NCBI GenBank assembly: GCA_028641055.1
Contig: CM054062.1
Coordinates: forward strand, 11,940,826 to 12,004,825
Origin: Alopecurus myosuroides
Lineage: Eukaryota > Streptophyta > Magnoliopsida > Poales > Poaceae
DNA length: 64,000 nt
Direction of reading: 5' to 3'
Within the stretch, counting starts at the first letter, position 1. The number at the start of each line of letters is the position of its first letter. Below the pieces are notes generated by a model. That model worked only from the letters and a program-made list of their open reading frames with translations. It did no database searches and was not told where the DNA came from. This document shows positions 31,964 through 44,700 of this stretch, one piece after another. The translations under genes and the position numbers were made by a program.

Positions 31964-34900
31964 TACCACAACTTCAAAAACTAAATGATCATAGAGGCTA
32001 CATGTGACTGGTTTGTAGTCATAAAGATGGTCTAAGCATGCGCCAAGTCAACCAAATAAAACATTCAAAGGAGAACACCACAAATTTATGCTTCAATATG
32101 ACAAGAACAACTCATGATTCTTTCAATGGAACATTAAACACTCTCAGTTATTTGAGACAAATCATGATACAAAATAACCAGTAGGATTTAGAATTAAAAT
32201 AACATCTAGCATTATATGAAAAAGTCTAGCCACAGTCTATACAAGCTTATATTTGCATCGTTATAAATTCTACCACATGCAGGAGTTTCTTTTCCCAACA
32301 AGCACCATACAAGATATATTTTTAAAAAAATCTATAAATGATATATCAATCAAGCATGATATTACTAACATAACACTTTTAACACTAACATCTCTGAATA
32401 AGAGATGCAATGAAAACAAAACATGAACTAAACAGATTGCAGTAACTAGAAGAAAAATTAAGAATGCGAGCATAACGAGTATTCAAATGAAAAAGCGGAA
32501 CGTCTCTCTCTCCCAAACAAGGATGCTAGGTTCCAATGATGTTTATTTCAGCAAGGAAAAAAGAAAACTGAACGAAAAATAACAGACGCTCCAAGTAAAT
32601 TTAATATGATGTGACCGAATAAAAATATAGTTTCACTAGAAGTGACCTGATAAATTGTAGATGAAGAAGGGGATGTCTTGGGCATCCCAAAGATTTGATG
32701 CTTGACTATTCTTAGAATTTGCTGGGATGAACCACAGGGTCATTCCCAAGCTTTGACCTTGCACACTTCTTAATCACATTATATCACCCTCTTCTTTTGA
32801 CCCTTGAAAACTTCCTTCACACCACACTCAAAGAGTAATTTGTATTACAGGGTTAGTGCAGCAAACAAAAACCCATGGGTTATGTATGGGCACAGGTTCT
32901 ATTGATACTTTTAAACATTAGCTACATCCACTGATGTTTCATGAAGCAAAGAAATCCACTTTACATCATAAAAGAGCAAATGGAAGAAAAATGGCAGAAT
33001 CTGCCAAAACTAGAACAATCTATAAAGACGAAATTTTTTCGGGGCACTTATGTTGCTCAGATCGAAAAACTTATAGAAAAAATGTTTAGAAATTAGCTGA
33101 GGAATAAGCGCAAAAAGTTTCAGGTCATTTCTGTTTTTCTGTGAATTATACGATTTTTTACGGTGGACAGCGGAAATCTGTTTCCTTTGTAGAAATTCAA
33201 AACCAACTCCAACTTTCGTTAGAAACTTTACTTGGCACAAATAAAAAATGAAAATAAATATACAAAGGAGTTTCTACAGAAGTATACAACCCCTTGACTC
33301 AAAGAAAACAGAGAAAAACAAAGCAAAAATAAAACCATGAGTTATCTCCCAAGAAGTGTTTTTCTTTAACGCCTTTCAGCTAGGCCCAGAAAACTGGATT
33401 CACGTTTTTTCGAGTGAAGAAGCATCTAAATTGTTACGAGGCTTACATTTACCTTTCTTACCCTTATTATTACCCTTGGGGAATTGATGGTTGGAGCATG
33501 GTTAGTACGTGAAAGTCATGGTGCCTTTCCCCACATTAATAGTTGCCCCCAAGAGATTTAGTAGAGATCTTCCAAGAGTAATTTGGCCTTCTCCTACACA
33601 TCTATACCTCTTATAAAGCAAAACCCCACTAGTAGTCATTTATGATTTTTCTATCTACACATGCAACCCATCCACATCACCTTTAAATCGGGGCCATACG
33701 ATTTTGATCACTGTCCGTCCATCGCCCAAATCGTGCTCACCCGACTGTGCATTCCCAAATATATCACGTGTACAAATTTGGCCTCCCCATCTCACGTGAA
33801 ACAGCCTCCTAGACCCAGCCCACCACGCACACGTCCAATATTCCTTTTTTATAACCGTTCCCCAATTTCATGGCGATGCGTTCCTATCATCTTCACCGGA
33901 GAGCCTCTTTGTCCCCCACAATATTAGAGCATCCTTGTCCTATTAATCCCCTAATCACTGATTTCCCTCTCTTCATCTTCTACACCACCACTAATTTGTA
34001 AGCAAAACTGATGGATTTTAATCTCTTTTATCTTTCCCACAGAAGACATGTAGGAGTAACGGATGTAGAGATTTTCTCCAATTTAAACAGCGAAGCTGCT
34101 ACCTTCATGTCCTTGCCGCACCTGGTGCCTGTGTCTCTGCTCAGTGTCCATCTTCCCGACACCTGAAAAATTGGCAGGTGCGCACAACACCACCGTTCTT
34201 GATTGGAGCTGCTCTGTTCCTATCCTATGAACTGATCGAAGCTCACGCCCCGGCTCGAGGTCGAACGGATTTTGCACAGGGTAAAGTGCCGTTATTGTTT
34301 GGACGAATCTGAAGTCCCCTCTGTCCACCCTGATTACCTGCTGGTACCAAGCATGTGGGCTGAGAAGCATCTGCAGCACCCACTCGCGACCCGTTTATCT
34401 CCTTTCTAGAGTTCTATACTGGGTTCTTACTGATTATCGCTTTCCCCTTTTTCTCTACTGTGTTTTTCACTGTCAGATTAGTATGACGTAATTTGCATGT
34501 TAATTATTTTTACATTTCTTTCTACAGCTCATTATCCGTATACTACTACACTTTTCCTTCTTACTTCACTTTGAACTGATGATTTTATTCATATTCAACT
34601 TAAGCCTATGTATTTCTGTCCTCATGTAGCCTTTTTCTCTGCTGCATGTCCTAATCTAGGTCACTTGGCACATCCGCACATGTACTAATGCAAGCGTATG
34701 CTTCCACAAGACGATTGTCTTGAAGTTCCATGCCCACCACAACCTGAAGATTCTCAGTATCACGGTATGTTTATAGATAATTTCATCAGGTAAGTAGTTT
34801 AGCAAGTAAGTCCTACACTTTTTGGAGCATATGATTGCAGATATCCCATGAATTCATTCCGTCAGATGATCGTTGCATAGTCGATTTGGTTTTTAACTGC

Positions 34901-35139
34901 GTGACATATATTTTAATGGATTTATTATTTTTGGTGCTAGATTTTTGCAGGGTTGCATCAATTTCTTTCTGATTCAGGAGATTCAAACATCTTAAGCAGT
35001 TCACGTCATACATAACATGCCATATTCACTCAATGGTTTGGACGGAACTAAGCAATAATCCTAAATTTTGTACTGCATTTTGGTGTCACCAATACGATAT
35101 AGAACCAAAGTGTGTTGGTCAGAACCATGCAAATGCATA

Positions 35140-37247
35140 TCTCTACTATATAAAAAGTCTTAAGGTGACGATGGTTGGTTGGTAAGTCACTGGAACTAAC
35201 CCTAGAGTTGGTAAAAATTACACACAATGCCACCTATAAGTGGAAAAAACGATTCAAATTTTGTTTTCACACGTCTTTTGCAACTCCACCGCCTCCCATG
35301 GCCAGTCGGCGCCTCACCTGCGCCGGCGCCATGACCGAGGTCCTCTCCAACCGATTTTCTACATCTCCCCGCAAGGTTTTCTAACTCAAAACCGCCCTGA
35401 GAAAAGCATGTGTCAGCTACATTGCACGCCAGTCCACAGTCACCGAGTAGCCCCGCGTACGATCCAGCTTCCGCCCACAAAAAAAACGTAGGTTGGCTGG
35501 GCCGAGCCTGACCATGCATGTACAATCCACGCGACCAACCAGGCCACCAACAAAAGAACTGCCCGCACACGAACCCCTTGTTTATGCATGTCCAAAAAGA
35601 TGCATACAAGACGGACCCGATTTGGTCAGACAAATGCTAACGTGTATATGCTATATTCCATCAAACTAACACTTTCATCTGTTTACACGGCTCTACGTGA
35701 AGATGACAAAGTTATTTCCTGAGACATCTCTGTTTGAGTGATCAACCAATTTATAACCCGTTTTACTAAGTAAAATTTTCTAACAGCATCACCAACAGGC
35801 GATCAAAAATGCCGCGCTAAAAATATGTTAGAACGATACTGTAGAAATTTCAGTGTGCCGCGACGAATATCTGTTTTTCAGATGCATGCACAAAAAATGG
35901 CGTGTGGTCCTGATTTAGCCACGCGTGCAATCTGGCGGCCTGAAGTTGCAGCGTGGTGTAGTGCTAAAATATGCATGCGCTAAATATTTTACGCATGCAC
36001 TGTTTTAGAGCGGTTGTTGAGCGTCGAAAAAGACCTCTGGTTAACTTTTCCTAAATCAAACTTGCTAAGTAGACATTTCGAACTTTGCACTTTCTCTTAC
36101 ACTCTTCTCCTTCTCTGTATATTTTTAACCATGGCTTCGAGAAATCTATTAGATTTGAACTACCGTGAAGTGTGATTAAAACCAAAATAAGAATGTACTT
36201 GAAAATGAAGATACATTATTATCATATCAACTACATGAGGAGGACCTTTGGGGAACACCGCGGGTCATAGATAGAGGTGGCTACACTACGTTGTCCACCG
36301 GGTTTTTCAGATGCACAAAAAATGGCGTGTGGTCCTGATTTAGCCACGCGTGCAATCTGGCGCCCTGAAGTTGCACCGTAGTGCAGTGCTAAAATATGCA
36401 TGCGCTAAATATTTCACGCGTGCACTGTTTTAGAGCAGTTGTTGAGCGTCGAAAAAGACCTCTGGTTAACTTTTCCTAAATCAAACTTGCTAAGTAGACA
36501 TTTCGAATTTTGCACTTTCTCTTACACTCTTCTCCTTCTCTGTATATTTTTAACCATGGCTTCGAGAAATCTATTAGATTTGAACTATCGTGAAGTGTGA
36601 TTAAAACCAAAATAAGGATGTACTTGAAAATGAAGATACATTATTATCATATCAATTACATGAGGAGGACCTTCGGGGAACACCGCGGGTCGGAGATAGA
36701 GGTGGCTACACTACATTGTCCACCGGTTCGATCGTACCTTCCGTGACATGGGAGCATGCCATTGGGCACCGGCTGCCGTAGGCAGAAGAGTGCCTCCACA
36801 GGGAATTCAGCGGGCGGACATGGATGTGTCGGCTTCAAACGTGGGCACGACAAGGGGCAACAACGACAGTGGGCCGCCTTTGCGCATGGGGAGGATGGGA
36901 AAAAGTAGTGTGACATAGACAACGACGCGTTGGACAACTAATGCGAAGCCAAGAGAGAAGGCTAAAAAGAACTATTTTTGTGATGTTCTTCTTCTCGGGA
37001 AGTAAAAGAATAAGCGAATGTATAGGAAGGAAATGTAGTTGTATTGCTTTTTGGATGCAATATATATTTGGTTGAGCTAAATCCATTATTTGGACAATTG
37101 TAAATTTGTAGGAAGAAGCGCTCCTCCTTTGTAATATTATTAAGCCAAATATTTTGCTACAAATCTACCATGTTTATTATGCTTTAATTTTTTTAATGTG
37201 TTCACTACAAATTTACAATCCGTAGCAACGCACGGGTATTATGCTAG
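35140..37247 (+). mobile_element. Inner Helitron nested in the outer one
   Basis: It starts TCTCTACTATATAAAA and ends AGCAACGCACGGGTATTATGCTAG, the typical grass Helitron 3' form (short GC hairpin, then CTAG), inserted between A (35139) and T (37248). No transposase is encoded. It carries a 430-bp direct duplication and short GC-rich stretches near 35280-35480 and 36720-36940 that may be captured exons, unrecognised. Confidence 0.88.
35874..36726 (+). repeat. 430-bp direct tandem duplication in the inner Helitron
   Basis: Copy 1 is 35874-36303 and copy 2 is 36304-36726, both starting TTTTTCAGATGCA and ending GTCCACCGG, with only scattered differences (for example a 4-bp GCAT present only in copy 1). 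Both contain ACCATGGCTTCGAGAAATC followed by a very short frame. Confidence 0.9.
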
Positions 37248-37794
37248 TATAGGTTAATATAACTGATGCATCGTAATTACTGACTTGATATTAAATGTCA
37301 GGTCGATTGATTTCTGGACGAAGGGTGAAATAAATGTCCACAATAGTTAATCGCGGTATTTTTAGCATGAATCCATAAATCTCAACAACAATTTGTTGCC
37401 TCATGAAATGTATTCTCAAAAGAGACTAAGACACATCTATATACATGAACCTTTTCAAGATATGCAGACCATACAATATTGCATTTTATATTGTGGGACC
37501 TACAAGGTTACTAGAATTTGAAGAAGTCATGGCCAACTAATATTTTTCTTCTAACCTGCCATTTTTCCACATCAAATCTATTCTCTCCAAATAATGCAAC
37601 GTTTCAAAATATATTTCAAGTTTTACTTTTTCAGTAACTTAGAAAAACGGTATATCTTATCAAGTGCATCATACACAACTGTGTAATATTCATTATGTAA
37701 TTTCATACTATGTCACATGATGTATGTTCGATTTTAGAGTATCTAATGATCTGATTTCTTAAGTTCCCGCCGCAATGCGCGGGGTATCTTCTAG

Positions 37795-38460
37795 TTCAAT
37801 AACAATATAATCAGTGGATACCATTCTTCCTAAGATTTTTGTAAATATCTCCTCAGCTATCCCAATAGGAAATATAGTGGTGTTATTAGTGAGATGTATA
37901 TCTTCTCCTCCCTCAGAGAGTCTCCAAGTACTCAAAGACTCATAAATCTCTTTAGGCATAAGACAAAATTCAGTCATAACATCACAACGAGCATTTAAAG
38001 TTTCACCATTTATTTCAATCTTGACTGTAGGAAACATATTTGAAGCTTCAGAATTTATTGGGACATATTCAAAGTGTTCACGCATTCGTTTATATCCTTC
38101 TTTTAAGCAAGACATGTGTGACTCAAGAGTATTCAATCTAGCATAAATGTTTGCAAAGGCTTTACTAGAGCTACTAGGTGAGCTATAGGTCGCAATTAAT
38201 TTTTTTATAGCATTAAAAGCTTGATCCCCATCACAATAGATAAAATCTCCTCCTACCACAGTATCCAAAGCATATCTATAGCAAAGTACAATACCAAAGT
38301 AAAAGCTAAGAAGAAACATGCTTAGAGTCATTTTAGGTTCAATTTGGCAATAGGAATCAAAAAGCCTAGACCAAGATTCCTCAAAACTCTCATCGCTCCC
38401 TTGTTTCAAAGTGAACATCATTTCCTCATGTGACATGGTAAAAGGAACATGAGTACTCAT
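37795..38460 (-). pseudogene. Gypsy gag-like/protease ORF, truncated by the Helitron
   Basis: From the ATG at 38460 the frame is open for over 220 codons: TMSHEEMMFTLKQGSDESFEESWSRL (start of the retrotransposon gag domain), a coiled-coil-like LNTLESHMSCLKEGYKRM, then the protease start ARCDVMTEFCLMPKEIYESL. The family's active-site triplet D-x-G is changed (DVM), so the protease would be inactive. It ends where the Helitron begins; the missing C-terminus lies at 33500-33600. Confidence 0.75.
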
Positions 38461-38653
38461 TTTAGCAGGATTAAAAACATGATAAAAATAACACCTAGAA
38501 TAAGAACTATTTTTTTGTGTTATTGATATAGAGAAGCAAACAAGACAAAATAAAATAAACTAAGCAAAAATAAAAAAAATTAAAGAGATTGGAAGTGAGA
38601 GACTCCTCTTGCAGAAATTCTTTTCCTCCCCGTCAACGGCGCCAGAATTAGCT

Positions 38654-40253
38654 TGATGCGCGTTTAACACATGTTCGTTGGGAGACCCCAAGAGCAAGGT
38701 ATGAATAGCACAACAATAAATTTCCCTCAGAAAGAAACCAAAATATATTGAATCAACCAGTAGGAGGAAGGAGTAACTTCAGATGGTTGACGTTGTTGAG
38801 ATGGTAGGGCGCACTACCGGTTCAGCAGCAACATGGAACCTACAGAACACAATGAAATCACTTTGCCCCAACGAAGAAGTGAGGTTGTCAATCTCAACTG
38901 TTTTGCTAAACACAAAGAGGTTAAACATATGGTGTGGAAAACAGTATGAGAACAGTAGCAGCCGTGTGAAAACAGTAAACAATGGTTGCATTATCAGTAT
39001 GAGAAAATGGACCGGGGTCCAAAGTTCACTAGTGGTGTCTCTCCATAGAAAATAAATAACATGTGTGGTGAACGAATTACAGCTCGGCAATTGATAGAAA
39101 TGAAGGCTACACCGTAGTGCATATGCAAGAAATAAAGATTACTATGTGATTCATGCGGGCATTACAATAAAATACATAGATCGTCATCCAACTGCGTCTA
39201 TGACTAATAATCCATCTTACGAATATCATCCAAACAAACGTTGGGTATTAAGTTGCAAGCAACAGATAATCACAGTAAGCTAAGTGTGTAATGTAAACCA
39301 TGTAAATGAAGTAAACACAACTGTTTTATCCCTAATTCCAGCAACACATCCTCTATCCGTCACGTTTCTGTCACTCGAGCACAGATGCAAATGAGGCATG
39401 AACCCACTATCGAGCATAAATACTCGCACTTGGAGTTACTAGCATGTACTTGGACAGAGCATTTACTAATAACAGAGAGAATGCAAGATCATAAATAACA
39501 TATGCATGAAGATAAGATGATAGATTGATAATCAGAAGACATAGCATTCAATATTCATCACATGCCAGCAAACACAACATGTAGCATTACATAAAGATGA
39601 TCACGATCATGTACGAATGTTCATGAGATCTAAACATGAGGCATAAAGTGCAGGAGACAACCATCTAGCTACCGCTATGGACCCATAGTCCAGGGATGAA
39701 CTACTCACACATCACTTCAGAGGAGGGCATGGCAGTGTAGACCCCTCCGGTGATGAAATTCCCTCCCGGCAGGGTGCCGGGGAGAGCTCCAGAACCCTCC
39801 CGATCTCGGGATGATGATGACGGCAGCCTCGGGTGTTTCTCGGGAAAAAGTGGTATATTTCTAGGGTTGATATGCCGGGGGGAATAAATAGGCGAAAGAG
39901 CTTTAGCAGAGGTCGCCCGAGGGGCCCACACCACCCCGAGGCGCGGCCAGGCGGTGCGCCGCCCTATGGTGTTGCCCCTCTGTGGCCCCTCTCTGGGTCT
40001 CTTCGGGACTCCGTGGAAACTTCAGGAATTCGAAGACTTCCGGGCTTCGAATTTTCCAATTCCGAGAATATTTCCAGAACAACTTTTCGGAAACTAAAAA
40101 CAGCAGAAAATAGGGAACTGGCTCTATGGCATCTTGTCAATAGGTTAGTCCGGGAAATCGATAAAAATAACATAAAGTGTATAAAAACATGTTGTAAATA
40201 ACGTGAAAACAACATGGAAGATCAGAAATTAAGGATACGTTTATGACAGATTA
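38654..40253 (-). repeat. Array LTR C (5'-most)
   Basis: The minus-strand end is CGCGCATCA at 38654, next to the primer site. The start at 40253 is mutated (TAATCTGTC for TGATACGTC). It is flanked by ACATC at 40254-40258, matching the flank of LTR A. Confidence 0.88.
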
Positions 40254-40422
40254 ACATCCTTCTTGGAAAGTTATGGACAGGAGAGAGTTTGTGTTTGTGT
40301 GCAGGTTCCACGCTTGTTGACGCGCCAGAGAATAAGCAACCTTCTCCAAGACTATGAATTCCTACTAGTTTGATAACCTAATTCCTTAACTGGGACTTTT
40401 TCTTTCTGATGGACTACATCAT
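40254..40422 (+). mobile_element. Gypsy LTR (+ strand), second part after the array
   Basis: It appears to complete the LTR interrupted at 25409: ACATC, then CTTCTTGG and GTTTGTGTGCAGGTTCC, continuing the GCAAGACCGGAAGATTG..CTTCTTGG ending seen in such LTRs. The exact 3' end (an ACATCA near 40422) is a guess. 40423-40565 is unassigned. Confidence 0.5.
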
Positions 40423-40999
40423 ACCTTCTGCTTGGGATCTCCCAACTAGCATGTGATCACGTCAGCATCACACCAGCTTTCGGAAAATTTAGATGAGCAT
40501 ATATTCCATACTCATCGGGTGAAATAAGGGAGAAGAACCTTTCTTGACATAAGCCACGATAAACTTTAAATTAATCCTCATGAGCTAAAACATGGACACA
40601 AAACAAGTTTAACAAAATTGAAGGGTTTAAAGGTAGCACACGAGAATTTACTTGGAGTGATGGTGAAATACCACATATAGGAAGGTATGGTGGACATGTT
40701 AGAAAACTTTAGTTTTTGAGAGTTGGATGCACGAATAGAGCTCATACTCAGTACAGGTTGAAGGCTAGCAATAGACAAGGAGCAATCAACTAAAAGAGGA
40801 ACAACGGTCATAATCATGCATTGCGACAAAACAACATTGATTAAAGCATAGATGTAATATTATAACCTTGGAAATAAGATATCACCGAGGTTTAAATTGA
40901 CTTTCTTTATAATCTTACATGGTCCAAGTCGATCCAAATAAGTTCTTTGGAAGGAAATACCATCAAACTATACCATCTTATGAACAAAACAACACATGT

Positions 41000-42060
41000 G
41001 ACATTCTAATAACACATTGAGTACTCCTGGTTATTTGAAACTAGTCATAAGAAAGCATGAACTAGTAAAGCAATATTATACATACAACTATCTATCGTGA
41101 AAAGATAATATAAGATCATACGGATAAACATATGTACAAAAATAAAGATAAAAAAGTTCATACCAGCTTTGAAATCTCCTCCACTTCATCATATACCGTC
41201 ATTATTGCTTTGCCACTTGCGCAAACATATGATATAAAAATAATAACATATTGCAAAGGCCACCATGGACATGAGCTTAACTCAACAAACAATTATACAA
41301 TAACAAGAAGAAGAGAAAATATTTTTGTTGTTTTTGAGTTTTAAGAAACGACAAACAAAGAGGAGAGTAAACACAAACAAAGAGACATAAAACAGAAAAA
41401 ACGAGGGTAAACCGAGAAACAAGAAAACAAGCAGAAAGTGATAATGCGGAGAGAAGAAAACCAAACGAAGAGAACAAATAAAAGTGTTTGGTGTTTTCTG
41501 AATTAGCGAGGAAATGATACAAAAAGAGGAAAAAATCGAGTTATAAATATTTTTGGGTTTTCAACAAGAAACACATGAACACAAAAGAGAGGGAAAACGA
41601 GGTAACACTAAAAAGAATGAGTACATGAAGAAGAAGATAAACAAAAAACAAAAAATAGAAATACTAGCAGATCTAAAAGAATATACAAAGTATCAAGTAT
41701 TACGCCAACATAAACAATGAATCATAAATCAAGTCTTAGCGTATACGTACTCCCCAAGCTTAGGATTTTGGCATACTGGTAGAGTTGATCCCACTGGTTC
41801 TATCCTGACGATTGTTGCTGCTGCATGTACTCATAATGCTGGTATGGTCTGAGATGCATATCCCACGTTGTATGCTGCAGAGAGAGTCCGTACAACAAAG
41901 GCGGATGAGATGAAGATCCTTCCCCGTGATAAAATGAGGATGGGTCATCCATGTACGAGAATTAGGATGGCCTTGCGTGATCCTCCTTGTTTTCCTCCTC
42001 CTGGGTAGTAGGGTCCAAATCGAACGCCGACCTTAGGTACTCATCCCAAATATCCTCGTA
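41000..42060. other. Non-coding internal gypsy DNA, A-rich
   Basis: It holds a long A/G-rich interval (about 41270-41680) with no conserved protein on either strand. Confidence 0.5.
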
Positions 42061-42472
42061 GATGGACCATACGTACCTAGGAACATCAAACAAAGAAGGC
42101 ACCGAAGACTGATATAACGGGGTTTAACGTCTCCCGCCTCAAATAACAGTTTATATTTAAAGTCCCCGTAGGTGCACTTATATTTTAAAAAAACTATTTG
42201 AAAACGTAGAATTAAAATCCAACCTACCAGGGGCTCAGTTCATCATCAGGATCTAGAGGCACAACAATTTGAGCAAAGAAAATATGCGAGGCAACAATGC
42301 CTCCAAAATAAGGTTATCTGCTACCAGTATTAACAATACGTCAAGCAATTTGCTTACCAACGCTATAAACATAATCTCTATAAATAGCAGCAAGCATGAT
42401 GAAAAGATCTAAGTTCGTGCAGTTGCTGGTGTTCTCCGTACATAGAAATCCTCTAGCAAGATAATAAGCAAA

Positions 42473-42996
42473 CTACCTAACATCGGGAAATTGCAGACAA
42501 GAGTTCTTACTGCGCTGCGCGGTTCTTCTGTCCTGGTGGCAGAGCTTCGAGTATAAATTGTGGAGGTCTATGGGATTCACAATCCTCCCAGCGTGTCCCA
42601 CATTAGTGACTTTAATAACCCTGCAAAAATCATCAAGCGACATCGTCCTCTTTCCATCATAGAGGGAGAATTCCACATGTGGTTAATATCATCAAAGAAT
42701 TTGAAGGTTTGCACAAATATGAAAGTTAGCCTTTGATATTGGGCCACCTCATTTTTTGTGAAGCCCAACAAACTTGCATTGTCAAGAATTTCATAAAAAT
42801 ATTCATAAATACTCAAATCCGTTAAGAGTTTATTGCAAGGATACGTAGAGGCTCGGATATCCTTCATCTTATCAAAGTCTAGCATACTCAAATTGGCGGT
42901 ATCTTCATTGAGATAAGGTCCCATTATTGATTTCCTCTTAGAAGACCTAGTCTCTCTTGAGGAGGAAGGAGTAATTTTTCCTCCAAACTTCTTCAT
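42473..42996 (-). pseudogene. Extra ORF of the gypsy element (plant retroelement protein of unknown function)
   Basis: Two overlapping frames read IMGPYLNEDTANLSMLDFDKM, YEYFYEILDNASLLGFT, VAQYQRLTFIFVQTFKF and, after a frameshift, MEFSLYDGKRTMSLDDFCRVI. I recall this block order from an ORF found downstream of gag-protease in some Triticeae gypsy elements. Its function is unknown to me, and it is broken here. Confidence 0.5.
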
Positions 42997-42999
42997 AGT

Positions 43000-44080
43000 C
43001 CTATTCTAAAAAAATTAGTAAGCCCAATAAATATCAACTATGAAGATAAATTTATAGGAATCCATTGTAGAAACCTTAGGAGAACTACTACATGCATCAA
43101 AAGAACATAAATCAACTCAAAACAAGCATGCAAGCTCACATAACCAGTCACCTAGTGCAACAAAATAATCAAGATATACATCACGAAACATGAATCTGCA
43201 AATACAGGCGGAGGAGTAGCATACCAGAAAAGAGATGTATCAAATTTCATCACAAATGGTGGGCTAAATGAGGGGACCAAAAAAATATGAGGAAGAACAT
43301 CAAGAACACGAAATTTTCCTGGAGCAAAGGTGTTTCTCGGGTGAGAGAAAGAATAGGGAGGAAGACACTCAAGTAGTGGGGCCCTAGTACCCCAAGGTGA
43401 CCCCTGGGCACAACCTAGGGGGTAGGCGCGCCTGCTGCCCCTTTGGTGACAGGTGGGTCCCCCTAGGTTGTCTTAGGTGCCACTCTGCCCCCTTTTATGC
43501 ATAAAAATTTAATATAGATTTTTTCTGGATTTTTTCGCGAATATTTATTTTTGTATAATTCCAAAAATTCAATGAATGATTATAATGCGAAAAATGTTTA
43601 TGAAATGATGGAAAAGGAATGCAAAACTAGTTCCATAGAAGTTCTAAGAAATTCTACAGTGCAAATGACAAGAGAAAACATGAGATAACAAGGTGAAAAC
43701 GGAGGAAGACAAGACTGGGCACGTTGAAAACAGGTGAAAAAACGATGGAAAAGGCGGAAAAGAGTGGAAACAGGAGAAAACGAGGAGGAAACAAAGGAAA
43801 ACAAGTGGGAAACAAGTCAAAACATAACAAAACAAAGTTTCATTCATTCAACATCAATTTTTTAACAAGGTTTATCAAGCTTCTTACCAAATCAATTTTA
43901 TATGAAGTAAAACTTTGCACTTCACTATAAAAATCATGTTACCTCAATATTGATAGACATAGTCACAATCATAATTGGTTAATATTGTTTTTGTGGCACT
44001 GGAATGGTACAATAGAATTTTCTAATATTGATGGTCTCAATATTTTCAATTGAATTTAGACCATATTTCTTGTAAATCTT
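43000..44080. other. Non-coding internal gypsy DNA
   Basis: It includes a GC-rich block near 43380-43490 and a stretch of degenerate AAAC-containing repeats (43670-43830). No protein is recognised. Confidence 0.5.
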
Positions 44081-44082
44081 AT

Positions 44083-44700
44083 TTAAAAAATAAACTGTGT
44101 GTTCTGCATCATTGAAATTGAAAGTGACCTTCCCTTTATTACAACAATAACAGCCCATGTAGTATTAAGAAAAGTTCTTCCAAGAATAACATACATATTT
44201 TCATCCTCAGAGAGTTCCAGCACGCCGAAGTGAGTTAATATTAAACAATTAACAACTCGAACAGGGACATCCTCACAAATGACAATAGGAATAGCAATAG
44301 ATTTATCATCCATTTGCAAAGAGATATCAGTGGGAATGAATTTATCTAAATAGAGTCTCTTATAAAGAGAGAGAGGCGCAACACTAAATCCAGCACCAAC
44401 ATCACATAAAGCAGTTCTCACATAATTGATTTTGATAGATCAAGGAATGGTAGGAATACGTGGGTCTCCCAGTTTCTTAGGAATTTTACCATCAAAGGAA
44501 TAGTTAGCAAGCATACTGGAAATTTTCTTATATGGAATTTTCCTCCTATTAGTAAAAATATCTTTCATATACTTTGAATAAGGATGCAATTTAATAGCAT
44601 GAGTCAAAGGGATTTGCAAGAACAGAGGTTTCATCCACTCACAAAATTTATTATAATGTTCTTCTGCTTTACCTTTGAGAGATTTACAAGGAAAAGACAT
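44083..44700 (-). pseudogene. Gypsy aspartic protease region
   Basis: Order on the minus strand: KDIFTNRRKIPYKKIS and KKLGDPRIPTIP (linker from gag), then RTALCDVGAGFSVAPLSLYKRL with the D-x-G-A catalytic motif intact, ILTHFGVLEL, and VILGRTFLNTTWAVI (closing ILGRxFL block). In its element it would cleave the gag polyprotein. A stop and frameshift separate linker and protease, and no polymerase follows. Confidence 0.85.

Larger units (their letters stand above)
33601..37794 (+). mobile_element. Outer Helitron, non-autonomous
   Basis: It starts TCTATACCTCTTATAAAG and ends with a hairpin (CCCGC..GCGGG) followed by TATCTTCTAG, with A on the left and T on the right, the rule for Helitrons. The uninterrupted target is present at 29488/29489 (CCTACACA/TTCAATAAC), which proves both ends without a target duplication. 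No Rep/helicase is encoded. 33660-34400 has short open frames that could be captured gene pieces, none recognised. It contains the inner Helitron. Confidence 0.95.
31964..38653 (-). mobile_element. Array internal region 2, 3'-truncated and split by a Helitron
   Basis: 31964-33600 is colinear with 27854-29488 of region 1, and 37795-38653 with 29489-30341. The part corresponding to 27020-27853 is absent. The primer-site region (38630-38653) is TGGCGCCGTTGACGGGG on the minus strand. Confidence 0.82.
25410..40253 (-). mobile_element. Gypsy array LTR-internal-LTR-internal-LTR with outer TSD
   Basis: Three LTRs of about 1.6 kb (25410-27019, 30342-31963, 38654-40253) in the same reverse orientation are separated by two internal regions. 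The outer flanks are ACATC on both sides (25405-25409 and 40254-40258). Internal region 1 (27020-30341) runs from polypurine tract to primer site. Internal region 2 (31964-38653) lacks the 3'-most 830 bp and carries a 4.2-kb Helitron. Coding content is only a gag-like domain and a protease remnant, with no polymerase, so it is a non-autonomous gypsy family. Confidence 0.85.

Noticed and set aside
41270..41530. Minus-strand membrane protein ORFs (81 and 60 codons)
   Set aside because: They are low-complexity shadows of an A/G-rich stretch, giving Phe/Leu/Ser-rich translations.
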